From Strigamia acuminata (taxonomy: Eukaryota; Arthropoda; Chilopoda; Geophilomorpha; Linotaeniidae), in the NCBI GenBank assembly GCA_949358305.1, contig OX442316.1:15934001-15998000 (forward strand): a stretch of 64,000 nucleotides of DNA, given 5' to 3'. The notes beneath the pieces are model-generated. The model saw nothing but the letters and a program-made list of their open reading frames with translations, was not told where the DNA came from and made no database searches. This document shows, one piece after another, positions 34,801-51,159 of the stretch; position 1 is the stretch's first letter; every line of letters begins with the position of its first letter. Made by a program: the position numbers and the translations under genes.

Positions 34801-37417
34801 GGGTTTAAAGTGGCAATTTGGGTATTTTTGTAATTTAAAAAATAGTTTTATTGTTTAAAGTTAATTTCTGCAATTGAAAATGTGCATTTTGTGCCAATTT
34901 GGGCTTAAAAAAGTGCATTTTGGGCCATTTTGTGCTTAAAAAAGTGCATTTTGAGCTATTTTGTGCTTAAAAAAGTGTATTTTGGGCCATTTTGTGCTTA
35001 AAAAAAGTGTATTTTGGGTCATTTTGTGCTTTAAAAAGAGCATTTTGGGCCATTTTGTGCCTAAAAAAGTGCATTTTGGGTCATTTTGTGCTTAAAAAAG
35101 TGCATTTTGAGTTATTTTGTGCTTAAAAAAGTGTATTTTGGGCCATTTTGTGCTTAAAAAAAGTGCATTTTGGGTCATTTTGTGCTTTAAAAAGAGCATT
35201 TTGGGCCATTTTGTGCCTAAAAAAGTGCATTTTGGGTCATTTTGTGCTTAAAAAAGTGCATTTTGAGTTATTTTGTGCTTAAAAAAGTGCATTTTGAGCT
35301 ATTTTGTGCTTAAAAAAGTTTATTTTGGGCCATTTTGTGCTTAAAAAAAGTGTATTTTGGGTCATTTTGTGCTTTAAAAAGAGCATTTTGGGCCATTTTG
35401 TGCCTAAAAAAGTGCATTTTGGGTCATTTTGTGCTTAAAAAAGTGCATTTTGAGTTATTTTGTGCTTAAAAAAGTGTATTTTGGGCCATTTTGTGCTTAA
35501 AAAAAGTGTATTTTGGGCCATTTTGTGCTTAAAAAAAGTGTATTTTGGGTCATTTTGTGCTTTAAAAAGAGCATTTTGGGCCATTTTGTGCCTAAAAAAG
35601 TGCATTTTGGGTCATTTTGTGCTTTAAAAAGAGCATTTTGGGCCATTTTGTGCCTAAAAAAGTGCATTTTGAGCTATTTTATGCACAAACGGTGAATATT
35701 TGTACTTGAATGTGAAAATTTTTTTTTCTTACGAATTGATAATTTTTTTTTTCTGGTTATTTTTGTTCGATGTTAAAATATTTTTGTTTGTGAATTCCAG
35801 ATTGCCCACTTATGCGTGTAAGTTCCTTGAAATGTGTCTGATGGTGACGGCTGATCACGGGCCGGCCGTGTCCGGAGCTCACAACACGATCGTTTGTGCG
35901 CGAGCGGGGAAGGATTTAGTTTCATCGTTGGTTTCTGGATTACTGACAATTGTAAAATTAATTTTGTTTTTAAGTTTTTAAAAATTAAATATTCATTTTT
36001 AAATTCAGGGAGATCGTTTCGGAGGCGCTTTGGACGCAGCTGCCAGGCAGTTTAGTGAGGCGCACGATGCGGGCACCATCCCCATGGATTTCGTCAACAG
36101 CATGCGGAAAAAGGGCGAATTAATTATGGGAATTGGACATCGAGTCAAATCGGTAATCGATTGAAATATAAAAAATAAAAAAAAATATAAAAAAATTAAA
36201 TTTAATTTTTAGATAAATAATCCCGATATGAGAGTCCAGATATTGAAAGAGTTCACAATCGAGCATTTCCCATCGACACCCGTATTGAATTATGCGCTAG
36301 AAGTGGAAAAAATTACCACATCAAAAGTAAAAAGAAATATATAAAATTAAATAATGAAATTAAAGTAATTTAAATTTTTTTTCTTTATTTTTTTAAATTT
36401 AATTTTTAGAAACCAAATCTTATTCTAAATGTCGATGGCTTCATTGGAGTCGCCATGGTGGACTTACTGCGTTACAGTGGATGTTTTACTAGGTAAAAAT
36501 TTTTCTCATCACACCAAAAAAAAACTCGAATTTGAAATAAAACAAATTTTTCTTTGAAAAACAGAGAGGAAGCACAGGAATACCTCGATATAGGCACATT
36601 AAACGGCCTGTTTGTATTAGGCCGCAGTATGGGATTCATTGGTTAGTCGAATAAATGAAATACCATAAAGCTCCGAATTGTTGCCTGACCCGTTTAAGGG
36701 CCTGAACCCGATTAACCCCGGGGGTCACTAAAATCGGTGATTTTGATGAGTTTTCACGACAAATCGTCGATTTTGTTGTAATAATCGCTGATTTTTCACG
36801 ACAAATCGTCGATTTTGTTGTAATAATCGCTGATTTTTCACGACAAATCGTCGATTTTGTTGTAATAATCGCTGATTTTTCACGACAAATCGTCGATTTT
36901 GTTGTAATAATCGCTGATTTTGATGATTTTTTACGACAAATCGTCGATTTTGTTGTAATAATCGCTGATTTTGATGATTTTTCACGACAAATCGTCGATT
37001 TTGTTGTAATAATCGCTGATTTTGATGATTTTTCACGACAAATCGTCGATTTTGTTGTAATAATCGCTGATTTTGATGATTTTTCATGAAAAACCATTGA
37101 TTTTGATGCTTTTTCACGAAAAATGTCCGATTTTGTTATGAAAATCGCTGGTTTTGTTGTGAAAATCGCTGATCTTGTTGTGAAAATAGCTGATTTTGTT
37201 GATTTTTCATGACAAATCACTGATTTTGTTGTGAAAATGGCTGATTTTTGTAAAACTTCTTGGCATTGATTTGGAGCTTTCCGCTTTAAAAGACAAACGT
37301 GCATTAATCCAAACGTTTTCAGGTCATTTCCTGGATCAAAAACGCTTGAAACAAGGACTTTATCGCCATCCGTGGGACGACATTTCATACGTGTTGCCAG
37401 AATTAAATCATCTGTAA
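28886..37417 (+). CDS. ACLY: ATP-citrate lyase
   Basis: Cytosolic homotetramer that turns citrate, CoA and ATP into acetyl-CoA and oxaloacetate, feeding lipid synthesis and histone acetylation. About 22 coding exons were followed from [15 protein letters not shown] to [16 protein letters not shown]. The order matches the animal enzyme: ATP-grasp/succinyl-CoA-synthetase-beta part ([50 protein letters not shown]), citrate-binding region ([18 protein letters not shown]), a Ser/Thr-rich linker, the SCS-alpha part with the phospho-histidine loop [13 protein letters not shown], and the C-terminal citrate-synthase-like part ([25 protein letters not shown]). No frame breaks were seen. Several exons are flanked by introns packed with minisatellites, so the gene is 8.5 kb although many introns are near 60 bp. 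It is convergent with GTDC1. Confidence 0.95.
29836..30160. repeat. 31-bp minisatellite in an ACLY intron
   Basis: About ten copies of a unit ACGACTGAATTCGTCGACTA plus AATCAACCAAA. Each unit contains EcoRI- and SalI-like hexamers, and CGACTGAATTCGTCG is an imperfect palindrome. It lies between the exon ending near 29787 and the one starting near 30281. Confidence 0.95.
30753..31370. repeat. 20-bp minisatellite in an ACLY intron
   Basis: About 30 copies of AAAAAATTGGAAATTTGATG, with AAATTGGCAAATTTGATG and GAGAAAAAATTG variants grouped in blocks. The A6 and AAATTT tracts are 10 bp apart. Its minus strand gives a spurious Phe/Ser/Ile-rich ORF. Confidence 0.95.
32020..32390. repeat. 21-bp minisatellite in an ACLY intron
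   Basis: About 17 copies of TGCACTTTTTCGAGCGAAAA plus A, with GGTTGAAAAA variants at the left. T5 and A5 tracts are about 10-11 bp apart. It is open in several frames on both strands because the period is divisible by three. Confidence 0.95.
32880..33125. repeat. Low-complexity TGTTTTTTGA array in an ACLY intron
   Basis: Short degenerate copies of TTTTTTGATGT and TTTTTTGGTGT with interspersed TTAGAACG fill the intron before the exon starting near 33141. The unit is irregular, about 10-13 bp. Confidence 0.85.
33665..33985. repeat. ~20-bp minisatellite in an ACLY intron
   Basis: About 15 copies of TTGATTTTTTTGCGAAATTTG, with GCGAAAATCG variants. T tracts and AAATTT alternate about 10 bp apart. 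It resembles the MSL1 intron array in wording (GATTTTT.GC.AAA), but the unit differs. Confidence 0.9.
34870..35690. repeat. 31-bp minisatellite with higher-order structure in an ACLY intron
   Basis: About 26 copies of a unit GCATTTTGGGCCATTTTGTG plus CTTAAAAAAGT. Variants (AAAGAGCATT, GTGTATT, GAGTTATT, GGGTCATT) return in the same order about every 5-6 units, a higher-order repeat of roughly 155-186 bp. Three A/T tracts per unit are about 10 bp apart. Confidence 0.95.
36735..37245. repeat. 42-bp minisatellite in the last ACLY intron
   Basis: A unit made of ATAATCGCTGATTTTTCACG and ACAAATCGTCGATTTTGTTG plus TA repeats, with later copies enlarged by GATTTTGAT insertions. The minus strand is open over more than 270 codons, which is an artefact. 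Confidence 0.95.
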
Positions 37418-38205
37418 GAAAGTCGTTTGTTAAGTCACCAATGTCGTGTGTCTTCAGCATATCCACTCACACAGTCGCAATGCAAACACAACGTACATAA
37501 CAATGCAATTTAAACTAATCATGTGTCTAAATAGTTAAACGAATCGTCCGTACGTGTTTCTGAATGTTTACGACGTACTTAACACGTTCTGTTTCTTCAG
37601 AGATTTTAATTGCGCTTTTGTTTTTCCTTTGTGTTTGTATCATTCGATCAAATCTTTTTTCCTCTACTTTTTGATGATTATTATTATTATTTTTCACTTT
37701 TAAATCTTTTTCTTCTTTTATTTAGTGATTGGTCTCACTTAGTTTTGGGTCGAAAGAAATAATTTCCATCATTCTTCCACTTTATTTTAGTTTTTTCTTT
37801 ATTTTTTTAGTATTTTTTATTGATTTCTTATTGATTTGCTGGTATTTATATTAGATTTTTTGGTGACAATTCATAGGTGTACATGAAAATAAAGCAGCAA
37901 CTTCAGAGATGTTAATTTGGTTTGTAAAGTTGAAGATTGGTATTGGTAATTTTAACGCAAATAATTATTTTTTTTCTCGTATGTTGTTATTTTTTTTTTA
38001 AATAATCGCATAATTTGTTCGAAATTGTATTTTTTTTGTTTGTTTGGGGCGTGATATGGGGAATTGTGATCTCTTCCAACTAAATAGGTGATTGTTTTTT
38101 AAAATGTAAAGGTTTTGTTTCGTTGGCTGTAATTTTTTTTTATTTCAAAGGTAAAATGTAACGTTGTAATAAATAGAAGCAAAACAATTTGGGCCTATTT
38201 TTCTT
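37418..38205. other. Convergent ACLY / GTDC1 3' regions
   Basis: About 0.8 kb of T-rich sequence. AAAATAAAG near 37886 is a possible ACLY polyadenylation site, and the GTDC1 signal should lie close to its stop at 38206. Nothing else was recognised. Confidence 0.5.
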
Positions 38206-40119
38206 TTATTTCTTTTGGTTGTTTTCGTGAAATGAAACTAATGAAAACATCTTTCGATAATCCCATTTAATGGAGTTCCAACTGTATTTCTTCAAGTCTA
38301 CCTATATAAATAGAAGGTAATTAGTTATTTGATTTGGGTGGGACGTTTTTGCATCGAAAAATGTGATTAATGCGCACGAAACGGCTCAAACAACGTTTTT
38401 AATGATAAAAATTGTATTTTATGCATAAAAATTGCAGTTTTGCACTCTAAAACTCAATTTAATACTAAAAATACACTTTTTATGCACAAAAATGCAACTA
38501 ATGGGTATAAAATTACTAAAAATACACTTTTTATGCACAAAAATGCAACTAATGGGTATAAAATTACTAAAAATACACTTTTTATGCATAAAAATGCAAC
38601 TAATGGGTATAAAATTGCATTTTTATACTTGAAAATAATTTTTTTTGGGGGCTAAGCTGGCTATACCTCGCACAAATGTGATCTTGGGATGGACGGATTT
38701 TTACAAAACAGTTTCAACTGTTTCTCGAGCTGCGCGGGAGTATTGTACAGATATTTAGCTAGATAAGGAAAAAAATACATTTTAGTTAATTAAATGTATT
38801 ATTATAATTATATTGACATTTTTACCAGGATAAATTTCAGGGTAAACAAGAGCGTTGGGACATAGAGGATAACATCCGAGGTGAACCGCTTCGAGCCTAA
38901 AAGAGCAAATATTAACATTAGAACATTTTTCAAGATTGTTTAGAGAGACTCACATGGCTACGCCGAAAAATTCGTGGTTCGCTGTCGAAACAACGACGTC
39001 GCAAGTCGATAGAATTTCGTAATATTTACATTTCGACTCGACAAAACCCCAATTTAAAATATTTTCACTTAGTTTTTCCTTCGCTTCTTCGAAAACGGCT
39101 GAAAAAAAAATTCACACTTAATTCCGGACCAAATTGAACGTTAAAAACGGATAATTTACGCGGGATTTGTGAGAATTTTTCCCCTAAAACCGAAATGGTA
39201 AATGAAAATCCTTGATCTTTCAAGGAAAACAAAACGTTAAAAAATAATTCAGGATTTTTATCGTGTTCCCTGCGAAATAGGAGGCAAATAGAATTACAAT
39301 TCTGTCAATAAAAAAAGAATAATTACCATCGATGAGGCCAAACAACGTGAAGTTTTTTGTCGTTTTCGTCGTTTTTCGTCACTGGTTTTGGAATACTGTC
39401 GAAATCTACCGGATAATAAATAACTTGGCATTTTGGTTCGATGTCTTCTCTTAAATAACGCGGGCGGTAATCGGGCATGAGTTTGAAAAATGAATTGAGG
39501 TTGTTGAGAAAAGACGTTTTGTTGTAGTTGGAATTGAAAACGACTTTGTCCGCCACGAGACTAAAAAATTAAAAAAAATTAAAATTAAATAATTAAATCA
39601 ACAAAATTTCGACCGAATTTCTATATTTATATACCATGACAGCACTTGGTTGTAACCGTATTGGAAATCTCGATCTTTTTTCTTTCTCACGGGGTAAACC
39701 AAATCGTTTTCGTGAAAATAAATTATTTTGTACATTTTGCCGAGATCGGGGCTCAAAGCGATCAATTCGGCCAAATTCAACACGGAACTGACGAATAAAA
39801 TGCTGAAATTAAATTTTAAAAAAATTAGCAGATGATTTAATTTAATTTTTATTTATTTTTAATTAAATTTATTAGAAAAAACGCCGTTGTTTTGTCACCC
39901 TTTTTTAGCCCAAGTATGCGGAATGATGTTTCGGCTGAAAAATAAAGCGGATGTTCGAGCTCTCCAGTGCCATTTTTTGGCAGGTAAAGTATAGATGTCA
40001 TGGTGTTCGATTTTGTATTCAAATTCTCTATAAATCAAGTTTGCTAGTTCTCCGTGAGATCCACCGAAAAAGGGTTCTACTATTATTAGAGAATCCACCC
40101 ATGTGTCTTCTTCCGCCAT
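38206..40119 (-). CDS. GTDC1: tRNA-queuosine alpha-mannosyltransferase (GTDC1/QTMAN-like)
   Basis: Glycosyltransferase reported to add mannose to queuosine in tRNA-Asp. Eight phase-consistent minus-strand exons: 40119-39899, 39802-39635, 39560-39327, 39269-39160, 39098-38954, 38896-38826, 38758-38667, 38301-38206. The N-terminus has the family signature [19 protein letters not shown], followed by [20 protein letters not shown]. Then come [20 protein letters not shown] and [18 protein letters not shown]. The Rossmann GT-B C-terminal half has [37 protein letters not shown] and [15 protein letters not shown], with the EFFGVAxLEA nucleotide-sugar motif intact. It ends [14 protein letters not shown] 51-bp tandem repeat sits in the last intron. 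Length and order fit the family; no breaks were seen. Confidence 0.93.
38455..38620. repeat. 51-bp tandem repeat in the last GTDC1 intron
   Basis: Three near-identical copies of a unit beginning ACTAAAAATACACTTTTTAT and ending GGGTATAAAATT follow one another directly. Confidence 0.9.
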
Positions 40120-41137
40120 TTTGAACGAGTTATGAGGTTTGAAACGAGACTTTTGATTGGTCGAACCATCTTTGTGGTTGCTATGGAACCGGAATAACTA
40201 ATCATGGAGCTTGGTGCTTTCAAGATGGCAAAATAGAATTGGTTTCTATTTTGCCATCTGTATATTGGAAAGAAATCTGCGAATAATTAGTGTGAATAAA
40301 GTGTGGGAAAATATGTAAAAAAAACGTTGGTTTGGGGCCCCTCAAATCCGCCTCTGGAAGAATAAAAATTAAATACAAAATGCAACAGTTTCTATTTCTA
40401 TATTTATACAAAGATCTGGACAGGAAACAAAGAACATGAAGGAAATAAGAATTCAAGAGTGTACTAAATTTTATATGTGATAAATTGTGGACAATCTTTC
40501 ATAATTATTTCTCCCAGGTGGTCCAACATCAGCAGCCAGATGTATATTTCCATCATTATACCCAGGAACCGCCATTTACCAATTATAATAAAATCATCTT
40601 TGAATATTACTGAAATGCTGCCATGTCAGCGCCAGGCAAGTAAACAAACAATAGAAGCGTGACGAAATGCAATAACAAATTACAACATTTAAATTAAGCA
40701 ATACCGGTAATAATGTTGACATTGTTCTTGCAAATTTTAATTAATGCATTTCATCACATTTATAAATATTGAAAAAGACATCATTTTATTCATTAACCCA
40801 ATGTAAATAAAATAAAGTAAAGTCATTTGTCATTAGACTTTTATTCTACGCATTGCAATGGTGGGCTTTCTTCGGCAGGTTCAGTATTGCTTCGGTGTAA
40901 ATGGAGAACCCAAGATTACAGCTACTGCTTCACTTTCCAGGACACTGAGGTAAAACGGCAGGTAGATTTTTTGGGTGTGCAAAACTTTGCAAATTTAGAA
41001 CCGAAAAATCACCGTCCATAATGTTTTTTCGTTGTTTTTTGAGAAAATAATTTAAAAAATTTTCCATGGGATCTTTGCAACATTCCCTGGCTACACTATT
41101 GTTAAGTGACGAGGCATGTTTTAATTGCTTTTGTTAG
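40120..41137. other. Divergent GTDC1 / ABCB spacer
   Basis: About 1 kb holding the GTDC1 promoter and probably an unidentified 5' exon of the ABCB gene. A fragment near 40325-40360 (GGGGCCCCTCAAATCCGCCT) resembles hAT-type debris also found at 7.44 kb. No coding region is supported. Confidence 0.45.
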
Positions 41138-48010
<6,873 letters not shown>

Positions 48011-48219
48011 TGTCTGTAGTGGCATTTAATTTTTAATTCATTTTACACACTGAGAAATTGAAATTGCTAATTTTATTACACTTGCACAAAGCAAAAAATG
48101 AAATAAACAAGATCATAAAAAGAATAATAAATATTTAGTTATTTAATCAGTTAACAGAGGCGCAATCTGTCGTCATTGTTCAGAGCGCCGTAATACTCGG
48201 TGCGGCGCTGACTACTAAC

Positions 48220-50195
48220 ATGGCAGTGAACATTGCTCAGCTTATATCGGTTAGTACGTCCTTTATTGCACTGTGTGTGGGCTTCACGAGTGGTTTTAGT
48301 TTTTGCTACGTATTTTTATATCTGAACCAATGGGAGAATTTAATCCTCATGGCGGGCCATGGTGGACATAATGATTATCCAGTGTCAAATACTTTTGAAC
48401 AAGGAGTAACGTATGATCAAAACGAGGCTGCTAAGAAAGGTGAGAAAAATGCATTGACGAAGTGTCGATTACGTGGTATAAAAACAATAAAAGCGAGCGA
48501 TCAAATGTAATTTATTTCACCATAACCTCAACAAAGAATAGTCTATAAATTTTGTGTATTTATATTATTGTTCTTGTAGTTTTTATTTTTAATATTTTAA
48601 ATTTTTTTTTAATTTTTAACTTCAGATGTAAATGTTGTGGCGCAGCTCTTGGAGCGGCAGATTCGTGTACTATGTATGGTAATGACGTCACACAAGAAGA
48701 ACAAAACGAATGCGATCCACATTAAAGCAACATGGGGGAAACGGTGCAACGTTCTCATTTTTATCAGCTCCGTAGCGGATCACAAATTGCCATCAATCGT
48801 GCTTAAAACTCCCGATGGGAATAAATTTATATTGGCCAAGACAAAGGAAGCATTCCGTTACGTTTACAAACATCACATCAAGGAAGCTGATTGGTTCTTG
48901 AAAGTGGATGACTCTTCTTACGTCATACTTGAAAATCTACGCCATTTGCTGGCAACCTATAATGCATCGCGACCCGTATACTTCGGCTGCAGATTGAAAT
49001 CCCTCGAGAAACAGCGAGGGAAACCGGGGAAACAGGGATACATGAGTGTGGATGCCGGTTACGTGTTGAGCAAAGAGGCGATGCGGCGATTCGTCACCCG
49101 GGCGATTCCAAACAAGAGAATGTGCAGCCAATATGGTCCCGAAGACAAGGAAATGGGGAAATGTTTAGCAAATGTCGGAGTAATTGCCGGCGATTCGAGG
49201 GACGAACTCGGTCGTGGCAGATTTTTCCCGTTCTCGCCCAGACAACATTTAATTCCGGGAGGTTTTGCGAAAAATCTTTGGTATTTGAACAGTCTTTACT
49301 ACCCCAGCAAAGAGGTAGAAGAGAAATCGGGAATAAGTTTATAATGTGGGCCCAAGATGGATTTTCGCAAAAGACAGATTTTGTAATTAGAATGGCAGCT
49401 TACCATCAATGTTAATTCACGATGTTTGATTGCAAATATTTTGCAGAAAATTCATCTTTTCTGCTGTTAGTTTCCACCTGAAAAAAAGTTGGCTGAAAAT
49501 ATTGGGCAAAAAATAAATTTGTCAAAACTAAGAATGGATAATTGGCCAAACACCGGCTGCATACAATCACACGAATTCAGCCAAAAAGTGCACAGTTTTC
49601 TGTCGAAACCAAGCACCGGTAATTGACAGAACACTGGCAGCAATCAAATGCAGCCTTAAAGTATCCAAAGCCCCTTCTTCAATTTCTTCAAAACAATTAA
49701 TTGTTAAGTTTAGATTGGCTGCCATTTTGTTTGATATTGTTTTGTCCTAACCACAGGTCAAGATGATGTCACTGGTCAGAAAGTGATCTGCTTGGCTTGT
49801 GATGTTTTCTGCAGCAAAAAATATAAATAAAGTCTATTTTATCTGCCTGCTATTTTCTGCCCAAATAAGAGGAAGTGACGTCATAGCAGAAAATAAAACT
49901 GGGCAGAAAACTCGACTTTCTGTCCTGTTTCAGTTGTATTGTATGTTTTTTTGTGAAAATCCACGTTGGACACTTATTATAAATTTTACCCAAAACGTTG
50001 CAAGAAAAATTTTAAAAAATTCTAGAAATAATTTTTTTTCTTTTCTCTTTTAATTTATTAAAATTAATTCAGGGTTCCATGGACTGTTGTGGTGATCTTG
50101 CAGTTTCTTTTCATGGGATATCGCCAAACTGGATGCACATGTTGGAGTATTTGGTCTACCGTTTGCATCCCTATGGGATTTCCAGCCGTTTTTAA
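48220..50195 (+). CDS. C1GALT1: Core 1 beta-1,3-galactosyltransferase-like (C1GALT1 family), altered DxD
   Basis: Golgi type II enzyme family adding galactose to GalNAc-Ser/Thr to make core-1 O-glycans. Three phase-consistent exons: 48220-48439, 48626-49314 and 50073-50195, about 343 residues, normal for the family. An N-terminal signal anchor (ISVSTSFIALCVGFTSGFSF) precedes the catalytic domain: VLCMVMTSHKKNKTNAIHIK, ATWGKRCNVLIFISS, EAFRYVYKHH, ADWFLKVDDSSYVILENLRH, YGPEDKEMGKCL, GDSRDELGRGRFFPFSP, and the last exon CCGDLAVSFHGISPNWMHML then EYLVYRLHPYG. The family metal-binding DDD is DDS here (residues 168-170). Reading on past 49314 would stop early, so the GT donor there and the acceptor at 50072 are needed. 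It lies between the two ABCB duplicates. It may be an active variant, a pseudo-enzyme, or a COSMC-like relative. Confidence 0.85.
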
Positions 50196-51159
50196 ATGGA
50201 ACGAGAAGATGTTTTTTAGTGCCAAATTTGGGAACACAAAAGTAGGTTTGTTGGATGCGATGAATTGGACTTTGAGATAAATTTTAATAATTTTTAGATA
50301 AATAGGAAAAAAATCTGTACTTATCTCAGAGTTTGAGTAAATAAATAAATTGACTTTGGAAGGGATGGAGTGAACGCAATTTATTTTACATAAATATTCA
50401 TTAAGTTACATTTTTATTGTTTTATATTAAGACAATTTATTTTCAGGGTGTCTGAACTTTCTTTGTTTTACTCTGAAAATTACGCAAGAGAAAAACTACT
50501 TGTACAAAAACAAGTAGCTATTAAATTATTCCATTATTAAATTATTAAATTATCAAATTATCAAATTATTAAATTATTAAATTATTAAATTATAAAAATA
50601 GAATTAAATTGCTGTTAAATTGCCTCTGTTTGTGAATTTTGCGAAGTTTTGTCAAGATTTTGCATTAAACTAGGGTCAAATTCTAAAAATGTGTTGTTTC
50701 ATAAATTGCTAAACTCCCCTGTCCCATTGTCACAATTTGTCACGTTTTCTTTAACTTGCGTGTGCGATATCGTTAATTAATGGACATTTCCTAATACAAT
50801 ATAATACACCTCTGTCTAACAAGTTTAAAAAGAATATAATGATGTCTTTGTGATGCCTCATTAAAATTGTTAATGATTTAAGAATAAATAATTATTAAAA
50901 AGCATCATAACGTGCATTCAGATACGAAATGGTGATGGGGTTGTTCCGACCAGATTTATCCAGGACGTCTGTTGTTTCACTTGGTAGGACGACACGGTAA
51001 AATAAAATTTATTAACAATATTCATTCGTCCATTCAAAACCGAAACTCTAGTTTCAGGTGGCGTAAAATTGCTTCAAAAATTGAATGGTTTTTTTTTTGT
51101 CTTGGTAGGGACTTATTAAATGCGATGTTTGTCAATATATCTTCTTATTTTTCTATTAG
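50196..51159. other. Spacer before second ABCB gene
   Basis: AT-rich, with a short ATTAAATT run near 50520-50600. A possible 5' coding exon of the ABCB gene begins at the ATG at 50929 (MVMGLFRPDLSRTSVV) with a donor near 50983, but this is weak. No other feature was seen. Confidence 0.4.

Noticed and set aside
36636-37466. 276-codon minus-strand ORF
   Set aside because: It is the 42-bp satellite read in reverse, flanked by antisense of the last two ACLY exons.
49315-49344. C1GALT1-like reading through to VEEKSGISL and stopping
   Set aside because: A GT donor at 49315 and the exon at 50073 restore the conserved CC..DLAVSFH end in phase.
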